A stretch of 64,000 bases of DNA from Psychrobacter sp. Cmf 22.2 (GCF_001921745.1 NZ_MRYA01000003.1:1-64000); one strand, 5' to 3'. Shown: positions 38,606 to 48,830, numbered from the stretch's first letter. Numbers and translations are program-made. The notes: generated from the letters alone by a model not told the origin.

Positions 38606-40192
38606 TCACTTACCGCGATAGCTTAGTGCCTCAGACACGTGAGCGCTGGTAATATCAATACTATCGGCAAGATCAGCAATGGTACGCGCGACCCGCAATA
38701 CGCGATGATAACCACGAGCAGATAAGTTTAGGCGTTGCTGCGCCATCTGTAATAGCTGCTGTTCGTTCTCTCCTAGCTGAATGTATTTATCGATCTCGCT
38801 AGGGCTCAGCTCATTATTTACTTTTTGCTGCCGCTGTAATTGCTGCTTATGCGCAGCTACTACTCGCGTGCGTACCTGCTCAGATGTTTCGCCAGCCTGA
38901 GCGTTTTGCAAGTCTGAAATCGGTAACGCTGGCACGGTAATATGTAGATCGATCCTATCTAGTAGAGGACCTGATAGTTTGTCTTGATAGCGCTTAATCT
39001 GTTCAGGCCGACAACGACAGCGGCCTGATCCGTCTCCATCGTAGCCGCACGGGCAAGGATTCATCGCTGCCACCAATTGAAAGTTTGCCGGAAAGCTCAT
39101 TTGCGAGTTGGCACGGCTAATGGTGATTTGCTTGGCTTCTAGCGGCTGACGCAATACTTCTAACACGGTACGATCAAATTCTGGTAATTCGTCAAGGAAT
39201 AACACGCCTTTATTGGCAAGCGTAATCTCACCAGGTTTGGGGCGAGAACCTCCACCGACCAACGCCACCGCTGATATGGTGTGATGCACTTGTCTAAATG
39301 GCCGTGTGCCATAATCGTAGTCACTGTCTGCAACTGAATAAGTGCTCGCTACTTCTAGCGCATCTTCATCACTCAAATCAGGCATGATAGTCGGCAGCCG
39401 TGATGCCATCAACGTCTTACCTGAGCCAGGTGGCCCTGTAAATAACAGCGAGTGACCACCAGCTGCGGCAATCTCTAGCGCACGCCGAGCATGATGCTGA
39501 CCTTTGACATCCGCCAAGTCTACCGAATAGCCAATGTGCTGCTGTGCCGGACTGGACTGGACCACCTCTAAATGCGTATCTGTAGCACTGGGATCTGTTA
39601 GCGATTGCAGATGATCACAGACAGCCTTTAAGTTTTGGGCGGCCAATATCGTGACACCATCGACACGGCTAGCTTCAGCGCCATTAGCCATTGGTACTAT
39701 CAATTCTACGGTTTGTGGTTCTTGGCGTTGCTCATTCAGTGGTAGCTCATTATTTTTTGACGGTTTGGATGCTTTTGACGATTTTAAGGCCAACGCTTCC
39801 GCTTTTATCGCGCGCGCTACTGCTAAGCTGCCTGTCACCTGCCGAAGCTCACCATTCAGTGCCAGCTCACCGATAAACTCAAATCCTGTCAATGACGCCG
39901 GATCAATCTGATCACTGGCTGCCAAGATACCGATAGCTATCGGTAAATCTAGCCTAGCACCTTCTTTGGGCAGGTCTGCTGGCGCAAGATTAATGGTCAA
40001 ACGGCGATTGGGAAATTGAAAACCTGAATTTAAGATGGCAGAACGCACTCTATCTTTACTCTCGCGTACAGCAGCTTCTGGCAAACCTACGATAGTCAAT
40101 GCTGGCAGGCCTTGTGATAAATGCACTTCGATGATGACCTTGGGGGCATGTAAGCCCACGACCGAACGGGTATAGACTTGAGCAAATGACAT
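38606..40192 (-). CDS. comM: ComM/YifB family Mg-chelatase-like ATPase
   Basis: AAA+ protein of 528 residues related to ComM, a branch-migration helicase in natural transformation. An N-terminal domain of S5/Lon-like fold (residues 1-190) precedes the ATPase with Walker A GPPGSGKTLMASRLP near 253, Walker B GVLFLDELPEF, and a C-terminal Mg-chelatase domain with the zinc-type cluster MNPCPCGYDGD. A variable insert with Ser/Lys lies at about 140-160. dprA, also a transformation gene, is in the same window. This fits the naturally competent Moraxellaceae. Confidence 0.94.
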   Translation of the reverse strand: MSFAQVYTRSVVGLHAPKVIIEVHLSQGLPALTIVGLPEAAVRESKDRVRSAILNSGFQFPNRRLTINLAPADLPKEGARLDLPIAIGILAASDQIDPASLTGFEFIGELALNGELRQVTGSLAVARAIKAEALALKSSKASKPSKNNELPLNEQRQEPQTVELIVPMANGAEASRVDGVTILAAQNLKAVCDHLQSLTDPSATDTHLEVVQSSPAQQHIGYSVDLADVKGQHHARRALEIAAAGGHSLLFTGPPGSGKTLMASRLPTIMPDLSDEDALEVASTYSVADSDYDYGTRPFRQVHHTISAVALVGGGSRPKPGEITLANKGVLFLDELPEFDRTVLEVLRQPLEAKQITISRANSQMSFPANFQLVAAMNPCPCGYDGDGSGRCRCRPEQIKRYQDKLSGPLLDRIDLHITVPALPISDLQNAQAGETSEQVRTRVVAAHKQQLQRQQKVNNELSPSEIDKYIQLGENEQQLLQMAQQRLNLSARGYHRVLRVARTIADLADSIDITSAHVSEALSYRGK

Positions 40193-40514
40193 CGGCGTTT
40201 CCTAATAGAGAGAATATTGATAATAAAGTATTATTAACCAGCGCGCAAATGTCGTGTCTTATCACTAGTGTAGATAACCAATACTGGTGTAGACAACCAA
40301 TATTGTTATATGATGAGCAGATGCTCTTATGCTTGGTTTTGTCTGATTGGTACAAGACCTCTATCAACAATAAGAGTATTGGCAATAAAAGGATTTTATT
40401 GATCATATAAAGCTCGTTGATGGCTCTTTTTCTAAAGTTTTGTACTAAGGCTTGACACTGAGACTTTATACTAAGGTTTTCTACTAGACCCGTTAACCAT
40501 GGATGGATAAGCTT
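40193..40514. other. Divergent intergenic region comM / acylase
   Basis: The only clear feature is a pair of 19-bp tandem repeats at 40268-40305. A TTGACA at 40452-40457 has no suitable -10 at a normal distance. No gene is seen. Confidence 0.5.
40268..40305. repeat. Two tandem 19-bp repeats
   Basis: GTGTAGATAACCAATACTG is followed directly by GTGTAGACAACCAATATTG, 17 of 19 positions identical. It lies in the comM/acylase intergenic region. Confidence 0.75.
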
Positions 40515-42965
40515 ATGAGCAATCATGTGTTCAATCAGCGTACGCCTAGGCTTGCGCTACTTGCAGTGGTAATCTCTCTTGCACTGTCTGGTTGTTTTAA
40601 AGACAATGACAATGATTCAGTCAACTCTCAACTCACTTACTCAGCCGATATTCAGCGAACTGAATTTGGTATTCCCCATATCACTGCCAAAGATTATAAA
40701 GGCTTAGGTTATGGGGTAGGCTATGCTTTTGCAGAAGACAATATTTGCTCACTGGCACGTGAAATCGTCGTGGCTAGTGGTCAAAGCATGCTGTATCTAG
40801 GTGAAGAAGGTGATATAGCAAGCGATGTTTTTTATACTTGGTACAATGCTTCAGATAGGCGTGCCAATTTTTTGGCTGCGCAAGATCCAGAAGTTATCGA
40901 CGCGGTGACTGGTTATGCCGCTGGTTATAGCCGTTATCTACGCGATACAGGTAAAAACAATATTGACCCTGACTGTGCTGGGGCAGAATGGGTGCGTGAG
41001 ATCACAATCGATGATTTATTAGCGCTCTATGGTAAAGCCAACTTACGAGGTGGATTGTCTAACTTCGTGGGTCCAATCGTAGCAGCAGCGCCTCCTGATC
41101 CAAATACTGTGATGAGCAGTAGCAGAATGCGTACTGTCAGTCCAGAGTCTGACGTTGAGTTCGATACGTCTACGATCAATGCGATGAAAGGCGGCAGTAA
41201 TGCTTATGCATTTGGTAGTGAGGTCACCGGTACTGACAGTGGTATCTTGTATGGCAACCCACATGAGCCTTGGGAGGGGGTGCAGCGTTTTTATGAGTTT
41301 CATTTAACCATGCCAGGCAAGCTTGATGTGATGGGCGCCGCTCAACAAGGACAACCATTCATCAATATTGGTTTCAATAAAGATGTGGCTTGGAGTCATA
41401 CGGTCTCTACCGCCAAACGCTTTACCCTTTATCAGCTCAGTTTGGTAAATGACAACCCAATGAAGTACCACTATCAAAACAGCGACGGTGTGTTTGAGCA
41501 GCGTGATATCGAGCAAGTTGATGTGACCATTCAGTTGCCCGACGATCAGACGTTGGTACGTCCTATCTATTTATCACAGTATGGGCCGATGCTCGCTGTA
41601 AACTTACTGAACGACAAACTGCCAGCATGGGGCGCAAACAACCTAGCTTTTACCATTCGTGATGCAGCTTCTGAGAATCCGCGTGCATTGAATCAATGGC
41701 GTAGTATGAACCAAGCGAGTAGCGTTGAAGACCTGAAGGATAGAATGCAGGACATACTAGGTCTTGGGTTTGTCAATACCATCGCCACTGACCGCCATGG
41801 CAAAGCATTATATGCAGATATATCAACCGTACCGCATGTCACTAAAGCTAAGCTAGAGGCCTGTAGCAATGCTAATTTTGGCCCAGTCCTTGGTGCTTTG
41901 ATTGCAGCAGACTTGCCAGCTCTTAATGGTAGTACAGCCGCTTGCGAGTGGGGCAATGATGCCGACTCACCGCAGGCAGGCATTTTTGGACGCTCAAACC
42001 TACCTTATTTGATTCGTGATGACTACGTTGCCAACTCAAATGATAGCTACTGGCTCAGCAATCCTGAGCAGCCATTGACAGGGTTTTCACCGCTCCTACG
42101 TCGCCGCCTAGCTCCATTCTTAGGTGCCAACGCAGTAGATGGCGTACCACTGCTGCTGCGCTCTCGTATGGGTCTGACGCAGATATTAGATCGCCTTGAT
42201 AACTCAGACGGTCTAGGCGGCAATACCTTTACCTTAGATAATATGCAAGACGTCGTCTATGGTAATCGCAGCTATGCAGCTGAGCTGGTGCTTGATGATG
42301 TATTGGCAGATTGTACAGCCAACCCAGTACTGTCACTGTCCAATGGGAGTACCATCAACGGCACAGAAGCTTGTACTGTCCTAAGTAACTGGGATCGCCG
42401 TGACAATCTTGATAGTAAAGGCGCTCACGTGTTTAGAGAGTTTTGGCGCAACGTCAACTTCGATGAAACCACTGATGATGTGTTTAGGGTAAAATTCGAT
42501 ATCAACGACCCTATCAATACCCCTCGTGGCCTTATCATTGATGAAAATACACGTACAGCATTGGGAGATGCTATTGTCTTTTTCAATGACAAAAACATAG
42601 CCCTTGATGCGTCATTGGCAGATTTACAATATGTCATCGACGCTAGTAATAATGGTGAAAAGATTCCTATGCATGGTGGACTTGGCCGTGAAGGCATATT
42701 TAATGTCGCAAGCTCAAGCCAAAATGACGATGGCACATATGGGCCAATCACTCATGGTCCTACGTATATGCAGACAGTTACCTTCGATGATAAAGGGCCA
42801 GTCGTAGAAGCGTTACTAGCTTATTCACAAGCTTCAGATAGCACGCGACCTTATCACCGTGATCAAACACGACGCTATTCAAATAAAGATTGGATTCGTT
42901 TGCCTTTTAGCGCTAGTGAAATCTCCAATCAAGCAGTTGGTAATAAGATTCAATTAAGAGAATAG
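40515..42965 (+). CDS. Penicillin/acyl-homoserine-lactone acylase family lipoprotein
   Basis: Ntn-hydrolase proenzyme of about 816 residues. A lipoprotein signal ends in LALSGC (Cys near residue 27). The alpha chain contains RTEFGIPHITAKDYKGLGYG. Autocleavage is expected before Ser228 in KGGSNAYAFGS, giving a Ser-initiated beta chain. The beta chain continues with NPHEPW. This pattern fits the AHL acylase/PvdQ-type rather than the smaller penicillin V acylases. An ATG at 40503 would add four residues. It is likely a periplasm-facing, outer- or inner-membrane-anchored acylase. Whether it cleaves AHLs or other acyl amides is not known. Confidence 0.88.
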   Translation: MSNHVFNQRTPRLALLAVVISLALSGCFKDNDNDSVNSQLTYSADIQRTEFGIPHITAKDYKGLGYGVGYAFAEDNICSLAREIVVASGQSMLYLGEEGDIASDVFYTWYNASDRRANFLAAQDPEVIDAVTGYAAGYSRYLRDTGKNNIDPDCAGAEWVREITIDDLLALYGKANLRGGLSNFVGPIVAAAPPDPNTVMSSSRMRTVSPESDVEFDTSTINAMKGGSNAYAFGSEVTGTDSGILYGNPHEPWEGVQRFYEFHLTMPGKLDVMGAAQQGQPFINIGFNKDVAWSHTVSTAKRFTLYQLSLVNDNPMKYHYQNSDGVFEQRDIEQVDVTIQLPDDQTLVRPIYLSQYGPMLAVNLLNDKLPAWGANNLAFTIRDAASENPRALNQWRSMNQASSVEDLKDRMQDILGLGFVNTIATDRHGKALYADISTVPHVTKAKLEACSNANFGPVLGALIAADLPALNGSTAACEWGNDADSPQAGIFGRSNLPYLIRDDYVANSNDSYWLSNPEQPLTGFSPLLRRRLAPFLGANAVDGVPLLLRSRMGLTQILDRLDNSDGLGGNTFTLDNMQDVVYGNRSYAAELVLDDVLADCTANPVLSLSNGSTINGTEACTVLSNWDRRDNLDSKGAHVFREFWRNVNFDETTDDVFRVKFDINDPINTPRGLIIDENTRTALGDAIVFFNDKNIALDASLADLQYVIDASNNGEKIPMHGGLGREGIFNVASSSQNDDGTYGPITHGPTYMQTVTFDDKGPVVEALLAYSQASDSTRPYHRDQTRRYSNKDWIRLPFSASEISNQAVGNKIQLRE

Positions 42966-43006
42966 CCCTTAGGTAAATTGAAGTAAGTATTGTTAAAGAC
43001 ATACAT

Positions 43007-43037
43007 AAGACCTCAGATAAACGCTGGGGTCTTTTTT
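43007..43037 (+). terminator. Terminator after acylase
   Basis: AAGACCTCAG (43007-43016) pairs with CTGGGGTCTT (43024-43033) with one T-G pair, seven-base loop, T run to 43037. Confidence 0.87.
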
Positions 43038-43253
43038 ATTAAAAAAAATAGGCAATCTTTAAGTGATTAAAAAACTTATCGAGTCCCCACTATGAGTAAG
43101 GACTTGTTATACTAACGTCTGTTTATTTATATGCAAACGTTGCGATAAATAACTACTCTCTTAACTGTCGTCAAACTTGCATAAAATAGGTACATAGTTA
43201 GCGGTTAACCATGTAACAGCCATCAATATTATGGTCAAAACGAGGAGTGTCGC

Positions 43254-44795
43254 ATGACGGACTATTCAAAACAAAACATCCAGCAGCCTTATAACCGTGC
43301 TAACGAGCAGCCGACTACAGTACGCCCTGTCATGCAGCCAGACAATCCGTATGCCAGTACGCGCGGCAGCATAATGACCAAGCAGCTACCCGCATTCGAT
43401 GAGGCGATTATCAATAAATACAATCGCTCAGGACCACGCTATACTTCCTACCCAACCGCTTTAGAATTTTCCCCTATACCTGACGGCCTTGAGACAAAAA
43501 TTCTGCAAAACCGTGAAGCTCGCGCTCCATTATCTCTATATTTTCATATTCCATTTTGTCGTCACCTTTGCTACTACTGCGCCTGTAATAAAATAATTAC
43601 CAAAAAAAACAGCGACTCAGGAGATTATCTACAATATCTCATCAAAGAGATTAAACACAAACGTCGCTTATTAGCGGTGCCAGATGGTAGTGATAAACCA
43701 CTCGTCAAGCAGCTACATTTAGGTGGTGGCACGCCAACATTTCTAAGTGATGAAGAGATGGTACAACTGTGGGAGTTTTTGCAGACCCAGTTTGAGTTTT
43801 TGCCTGAAAATGAAGGTGATTATTCTATTGAGATTGATCCACGTGAGTTAAGTGGCGAGACCTTAAAAGTATTGCGCAGCCTTGGCTTTAACCGAGTCAG
43901 CTTGGGCGTACAAGATTTAGACGAGACTGTACAAATCGCGGTCAATCGTGTGCATTCAGCAGAATTGATTGAAAACGTACTCACTGAAGCGCGCGAATTG
44001 GGCTTTCACTCTATTAATATTGATCTAATTTATGGTCTGCCACATCAAACGCCTGCTACCTTGGACACAACCGTACGCCGTATCATCGAGATGTCGCCAG
44101 ATCGTCTGTCGGTATTTAACTATGCGCATCTGCCAGAGCGCTTTAAAGCTCAGCGTCAAATTAAAGAGGAAGACCTGCCAGATCCAGCGGCTAAGCTCAC
44201 TATGCTTGGCAATACCATCAATACGCTGACCGAAGCGGGTTATCAATATATCGGTATCGACCACTTTGCCAAGCCTGATGACGAGTTGGCTGTCGCACAG
44301 CGCGAAGGCAAGCTGCATCGTAACTTCCAAGGGTATACCATCATGGGTGACTGCGATTTACTAGGTTTTGGTGTCTCATCCATCAGTCAAATTGCCAATG
44401 CCAATACCCGCTATATCCTACAAAACGATACCGATCTACAAGCTTATCAAGCCAGTATCGAGGCTGCGCAGAGCAACCCTGCTATCATGCCAGCGGTAAA
44501 AGTCATCAAGACTTCTATTAAAGATCGCTTGCGTGAGTATGTCATCATGAACCTGCTCTGTCACGATTATATTGACTTTAAAGACGTCAATCAAAAATTT
44601 GGTATTGATGCTATTACTTACTTTATTGAGGAAATTCAACAATTGGATGAGATGCAAAAAGATAGGCTTGTTGATATGGACGCAGCTGGCATTCGTGTAT
44701 TACCAAAAGGACGCCTATTAGGGCGTAACGTGGCCATGGTATTTGATGAGTATCTTGAGACAAAACATAAAGATCGCTTTTCAAAAGTCATCTAG
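43254..44795 (+). CDS. hemN: Oxygen-independent coproporphyrinogen III oxidase
   Basis: Radical SAM enzyme of heme synthesis, 513 residues. The [4Fe-4S] motif has cysteines at 102, 106, 109 and 111 in FCRHLCYYCACNKI. HemN-specific features include RYTSYPTALEFSP and HLGGGTPTFLS. The first 41 residues (Gln/Asn/Pro-rich, before MTKQLPAFDE) extend beyond E. coli HemN. GAGGAG at 43242-43247 supports the longer start. No FNR box is visible upstream. Confidence 0.95.
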   Translation: MTDYSKQNIQQPYNRANEQPTTVRPVMQPDNPYASTRGSIMTKQLPAFDEAIINKYNRSGPRYTSYPTALEFSPIPDGLETKILQNREARAPLSLYFHIPFCRHLCYYCACNKIITKKNSDSGDYLQYLIKEIKHKRRLLAVPDGSDKPLVKQLHLGGGTPTFLSDEEMVQLWEFLQTQFEFLPENEGDYSIEIDPRELSGETLKVLRSLGFNRVSLGVQDLDETVQIAVNRVHSAELIENVLTEARELGFHSINIDLIYGLPHQTPATLDTTVRRIIEMSPDRLSVFNYAHLPERFKAQRQIKEEDLPDPAAKLTMLGNTINTLTEAGYQYIGIDHFAKPDDELAVAQREGKLHRNFQGYTIMGDCDLLGFGVSSISQIANANTRYILQNDTDLQAYQASIEAAQSNPAIMPAVKVIKTSIKDRLREYVIMNLLCHDYIDFKDVNQKFGIDAITYFIEEIQQLDEMQKDRLVDMDAAGIRVLPKGRLLGRNVAMVFDEYLETKHKDRFSKVI

Positions 44796-44827
44796 GCTCA
44801 TGAAACATAGGGCCAATTATCAGTTAT

Positions 44828-44855
44828 AAAAAAAGACCTCAGTTGAGGTCTTTTT
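44828..44855. terminator. Bidirectional terminator hemN / SPFH gene
   Basis: AAAAAAAGACCTCA (44828-44841) pairs with TGAGGTCTTTTT (44844-44855) with a minimal two-base gap. It sits between convergent genes. Confidence 0.9.
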
Positions 44856-44884
44856 CGTGTACGTTCATAGTCGTCTATCGTCTG

Positions 44885-45766
44885 TTAAACTTTTAACTTA
44901 TCACCAACCATACCCTTAACTGTACTTAAGATATCAGCTGGCAATACCACCATTTTTGAGTTGTCAGATTCAGCCAATTGACGAATCGACTTGATATATT
45001 GCTCACCAAGTAAGTAGACAATAGGCATCTCTTCGTCACCCATAGCAGCGGTAATAAGGCGAATGGACTCCTCTGAACCTTTAGCAAGCACCACTTGCGC
45101 TTCAGCATCACGGCGTGACGCTTCTAGACGGCCATCGGCTTCTAGGATAGCTGCTTGCTTTTGACCATCAGCACGGGTCACTGTTGCACGGCGTAGACGC
45201 TCTGCCGCTGCTTGCTCTTCCATTGATGCTTGCATGGTCGAGGAAGGATTGATGTCTTGGATCTCAACTGTCTTGAGGGTAATACCCCAGTCGGCAATGT
45301 CTTCTGAGATCGCTTGCTTGAGTAGTGCTTTGATCTCATCGCGACTAGATAACGCATTATCTAAATCCATCTCACCGATGATCGAACGCAAGGAAGTCTG
45401 TACCAAATTACGGATACCATGCTCATAATCTTCGATACCGTAGACTGCCTTGTCTGGACGCATGATATTGATATAGGCCACCGCGTTTGCGATGATGACC
45501 ACGTTATCGCGAGTAATGACTTCTTGTGAGGGAATATCGAGCACAATGTCTTTGGTCGTGACCTTATAAGCAATTCTGTCTACGAAGGGAATAATGAGAC
45601 TAAAGCCAGGCTCTAGCGTTTGCTGGTATTTACCCAAACGCTGCACCACCCATTTGTACCCTTGCGGTACGATACACACGCTTTTGAAAACGGTAAAAAT
45701 GACTAGGGCAATCAATACCACCATCACAATACTAAGCCCATTCATACTATTTATGATGTTATTCAT
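44885..45766 (-). CDS. SPFH/Band 7 (stomatin-like) protein, QmcA type
   Basis: 293 residues: an N-terminal membrane anchor (about 9-30), the SPFH domain (VVQRLGKYQQTLEPGFSLI onward), then a helical region rich in Ala, Glu and Arg that forms oligomers. Such proteins form large membrane rings and scaffold proteases. The nfeD-type gene lies directly upstream, so the two form the classical SPFH-NfeD pair. AAGGAGAG lies before the ATG. Confidence 0.92.
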   Translation of the reverse strand: MNNIINSMNGLSIVMVVLIALVIFTVFKSVCIVPQGYKWVVQRLGKYQQTLEPGFSLIIPFVDRIAYKVTTKDIVLDIPSQEVITRDNVVIIANAVAYINIMRPDKAVYGIEDYEHGIRNLVQTSLRSIIGEMDLDNALSSRDEIKALLKQAISEDIADWGITLKTVEIQDINPSSTMQASMEEQAAAERLRRATVTRADGQKQAAILEADGRLEASRRDAEAQVVLAKGSEESIRLITAAMGDEEMPIVYLLGEQYIKSIRQLAESDNSKMVVLPADILSTVKGMVGDKLKV

Positions 45767-45930
45767 AACACTCTCCTTGAACCATTGCTATAAATGGAGC
45801 AGCAACGTCCTATTTATTTAATATTTACAACTCCGATGTATCGTATGGTATGACAAGTAATGACTATGATAAAAAGGAGATAATACTCTATGCTACTAAT
45901 TGAATATGAATAATCAAATCGTCCGTTAAA

Positions 45931-46542
45931 CTACTTATCCATAAACTTTTTTTTCAATCGATCTCTATCAAGTCCAGGTTTATTAAGGTTTAGTCTGCTA
46001 GACTTTGCTTTAACTGCAACAGAAGGACTCTCAACAGTGGGAGCGATATTGGGACGATTGATCGCTTGAGCTTCTATACGCCTAGTTGGTGCGACAATTA
46101 GCTCATTACCGCTTATATCTGTCACCACAACCCGATCACCCACTTCAACCGTTTCATCATTTGTTCGGCACGACCATTCATCTGCGCCCACAATTGGTAC
46201 ATTGAATCGTACCACCCCCAACTTGCCTGCTTGCGGTTTGACTATAATCATACCAGTTTCACCGATGATTACCCCGCCGCCCAATCCAGCTTTGGTACGA
46301 TCTATCGATAATGGTTTTATATACTTAACCCAAGCAAACATGAACAATACTGACAACGCTAACCAGATAACGACCTGCAATATCAAAGGAACAGGTAGCA
46401 GCCATGATATAGCGGCAACAATAACGGCAGCAGCCCCAAACCAAAGGCTTGCAAAGGTGGGAATAAATATCTCAGCAATCATTAATAAAAAACCCAATAC
46501 CAGCCAGTGCCAAGGTTCAATCATCCAAATAGTCTCAATCAT
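45931..46542 (-). CDS. NfeD family membrane protein
   Basis: 203 residues from the ATG at 46542, which has GGAGGG in front; the longer frame to 46593 has no ribosome-binding site. Three or four helices (about 13-75) with WHWLVLGFLLMIAEIFIPTF are followed by a C-terminal OB-fold domain (IGETGMIIVKPQAG, GDRVVVTDISGNELIV) and a basic tail. It works with the SPFH protein encoded 164 bases downstream; the large gap may hold a promoter or processing site. Confidence 0.9.
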   Translation of the reverse strand: MIETIWMIEPWHWLVLGFLLMIAEIFIPTFASLWFGAAAVIVAAISWLLPVPLILQVVIWLALSVLFMFAWVKYIKPLSIDRTKAGLGGGVIIGETGMIIVKPQAGKLGVVRFNVPIVGADEWSCRTNDETVEVGDRVVVTDISGNELIVAPTRRIEAQAINRPNIAPTVESPSVAVKAKSSRLNLNKPGLDRDRLKKKFMDK

Positions 46543-46682
46543 CAGCGTACCCTCCTTTGCAGTTCTAACTTTTAATGTAGCACATTTTGGCAATAGATAA
46601 TGTCTTAAAAATCAACATGATACCAATAGTTTTCATTATCTACTATATGCCAAACATAATTTTATATTAAAAGCTATAAACA

Positions 46683-46716
46683 AAAAAAAACGACCACATA
46701 AAGTGATCGTTTTTTA
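46683..46716 (-). terminator. Terminator of the outer-membrane protein gene
   Basis: AAAAAACGACCAC pairs with GTGATCGTTTTT with one mismatch around an AT loop, with A-rich bases at the left end forming the U tract on the minus strand. Confidence 0.8.
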
Positions 46717-46765
46717 TTCTACTAAGATTTAGTATCTAGTTTTCTAAAATTATTTATCAATAAAC

Positions 46766-47305
46766 TCAGAATTTTAGATGGGCACCTACTGTCATAAGGT
46801 CAGCATCGCTACCAGTTACCGCATATTCAGCTTCAACGTTGAAATCTTGGTTGATTGCATAGCCTAAACCTACGCCACCTGCAAGACTGGTATCATCATC
46901 TGAAACAGAAACGCGTCCTAGAGCTGTTGTGTAATCGCGATCCACTTCTGTTTTAGCAATACCTACTTTACCTTTGGCATATAAGGCAGTATTTGGGAAA
47001 GCATAACGGTAAGTACCATAGGCGCCATAGGTTTTGGCATCGATGTCGCCATTTCTATAATCAGCGTCATCTGAACCTACATACTCAGCTTCAATACCGA
47101 AGTTAGGATCGAAGTTGTAACCACCATAGACACCATATGCGGTAGGATCATCAGCACCATTAACGTCTAAATCAAATTGACCAACTTTTACACCGACATA
47201 CGGCTGACCAGTATAACCATTACCATATGATACAGCAGCTTGTGCACTTACGCTTAATAAAGAACCAGCTGCTAGTGCAAGTAACGTTTTTTGTAGAGTT
47301 TTCAT
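46766..47305 (-). CDS. Outer-membrane beta-barrel protein (OmpA-like/Omp25 type)
   Basis: 179 residues. A signal peptide MKTLQKTLLALAAGSLLSVSAQAA is cut after AQA; the ATG at 47305 has AAGGAG seven bases before. The mature part has alternating Gly/Tyr/aromatic strands (GVYGGYNFDPNFGIEAEY, YGTYRYAFPNTALYAKGK), consistent with an eight-stranded barrel, and ends in Phe (GAHLKF), the BAM recognition signal. It lacks a peptidoglycan-binding OmpA domain. Function probably a small porin or structural surface protein. Confidence 0.88.
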   Translation of the reverse strand: MKTLQKTLLALAAGSLLSVSAQAAVSYGNGYTGQPYVGVKVGQFDLDVNGADDPTAYGVYGGYNFDPNFGIEAEYVGSDDADYRNGDIDAKTYGAYGTYRYAFPNTALYAKGKVGIAKTEVDRDYTTALGRVSVSDDDTSLAGGVGLGYAINQDFNVEAEYAVTGSDADLMTVGAHLKF

Positions 47306-47597
47306 TGCTATCTCCTTCAAACAAAATTGACAAACAAGTTAGTTATTAGTGTTGGCCGTTATAGCCATATCGCCTTGTTTGCTAACGATGAATATATAAT
47401 AACAAACTATTTCGAACACTCTGTCAGTGTTTAATGGTGTGAGAGTTAAGATTTGAAAGTGTTTGTCATCACATGGGTTACAAACTCCATGATATGAAAT
47501 TTTTTGTTACAAGTAGCGATTTTGTGCAATACTTCCCACTCATTGATTGCATATTTAACGTCAAAAAAACAAAAACAAGGTAAAGGAATATCTATAT

Positions 47598-48830
47598 ATG
47601 ACCAGTTCTATCGTAGGGCAACTGCATGAAACACTAACGCATCTAAAGTCTCAGCAGCAATATCGACATCTGCCAAGCCTAGAGCATCAGGGGCGCTACG
47701 TGGTGCATAATGGTCATACGCTGCTTAATATTGCCAATAATGACTATCTTGGGTTGGGCAGTGATAGTGAGATGCAAGCTGAATTTTTTGAGCAACTAGC
47801 ACAATTGCCAGCGGCACAACTACCTAGGATGAGTGCGACTTCATCACGACTACTCACAGGAAACGATACCCAGTTACAAGCGTTAGAGTCTGAAATGCAA
47901 GCATGGTATCAGACTGCCGTGTATCAGCAAGGAATAACTACCCCAAAGTCTGTATTGGTATTGAATAGTGGTTATCACGCCAATATTGGGATTTTGCCAG
48001 CATTGACCACTCTACCAGTCAACACGCTTGTGTTGGCAGACAAACTGGTACATGCCAGTATCATTGACGGTCTACGCCTAAGCCAAAACAAACTTGTCAG
48101 CTATCGCCGCTACCGTCACAATGATTATGAGCATCTGGCCAAGTTTATTGAGCAAGCAGGGCCTACTGTTGAGCGCATCATTATCGTCACTGAAAGCGTT
48201 TTTAGTATGGATGGTGACCGTGCGGATTTGCCTCAGTTGGTACAATTAAAGGCTAAAGATGCTCGCATTGAGTTGTATGTCGATGAGGCGCACGCGATCG
48301 GTGTGTTAGGTGAGACGGGCTTAGGGCTGGCAGAAGAGACACAGACGTTGGCAGACATTGATTACTTGGTTGGCACATTTGGCAAAGCCTTTGCCTCAGT
48401 CGGAGCTTATATTATGTGTGATGATGTCGTCAAACAATGGCTGATTAACCATATGCGTCCTTTGATATTTAGCACCGCCCTACCCCCAATAAACCATGCA
48501 TGGACACGCTTTATTTTAGCAAAAATGCCAACACTTAATGACCAACGCAACCACTTAACCAAGTTATCTACAAAAATTAGCCAAGCCATCAATCAGTCAC
48601 AGCAAACAACGCCTATCCGTCAAAATGTAACCTATGAGTCACCTATTGTGCCTTACCTATTAGGGGACAATGCGCGCACGATTGCCAAAGCACAGCAGTT
48701 ACAAGCAGCAGGATTTTATGCGCTGCCTATTAGACCGCCTACGGTTCCTTCCAACACCGCTCGTATTCGTCTGGTTATGAATGCCAAACTGACAAGTGAA
48801 GACTGTGAGCGGCTAATACAACAATTATGA
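47598..48830 (+). CDS. bioF: 8-amino-7-oxononanoate synthase
   Basis: PLP enzyme of biotin synthesis that joins pimeloyl-ACP (or CoA) and alanine. 410 residues; the alpha-oxoamine synthase signature NNDYLGLGSDSEM lies near residue 45, the glycine-rich GSGR-like SSRLLTGNDTQLQALE near 90, the PLP aspartate in YVDEAHAIGVLG, and the PLP lysine in GTFGKAFASVGAY near 260. AAAGGAA lies before the ATG. bioC follows in the same direction. Confidence 0.93.
   Translation: MTSSIVGQLHETLTHLKSQQQYRHLPSLEHQGRYVVHNGHTLLNIANNDYLGLGSDSEMQAEFFEQLAQLPAAQLPRMSATSSRLLTGNDTQLQALESEMQAWYQTAVYQQGITTPKSVLVLNSGYHANIGILPALTTLPVNTLVLADKLVHASIIDGLRLSQNKLVSYRRYRHNDYEHLAKFIEQAGPTVERIIIVTESVFSMDGDRADLPQLVQLKAKDARIELYVDEAHAIGVLGETGLGLAEETQTLADIDYLVGTFGKAFASVGAYIMCDDVVKQWLINHMRPLIFSTALPPINHAWTRFILAKMPTLNDQRNHLTKLSTKISQAINQSQQTTPIRQNVTYESPIVPYLLGDNARTIAKAQQLQAAGFYALPIRPPTVPSNTARIRLVMNAKLTSEDCERLIQQL

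Noticed and set aside
40452-40478. Promoter from TTGACA at 40452
   Set aside because: The nearest -10-like TATACT is only nine bases away, too close.
43081-43253. FNR box upstream of hemN
   Set aside because: No TTGAT-N4-ATCAA pattern found.
46202-46600. 132-codon frame opposite nfeD
   Set aside because: Lies antisense to a real gene, with no ribosome-binding site and no family resemblance.
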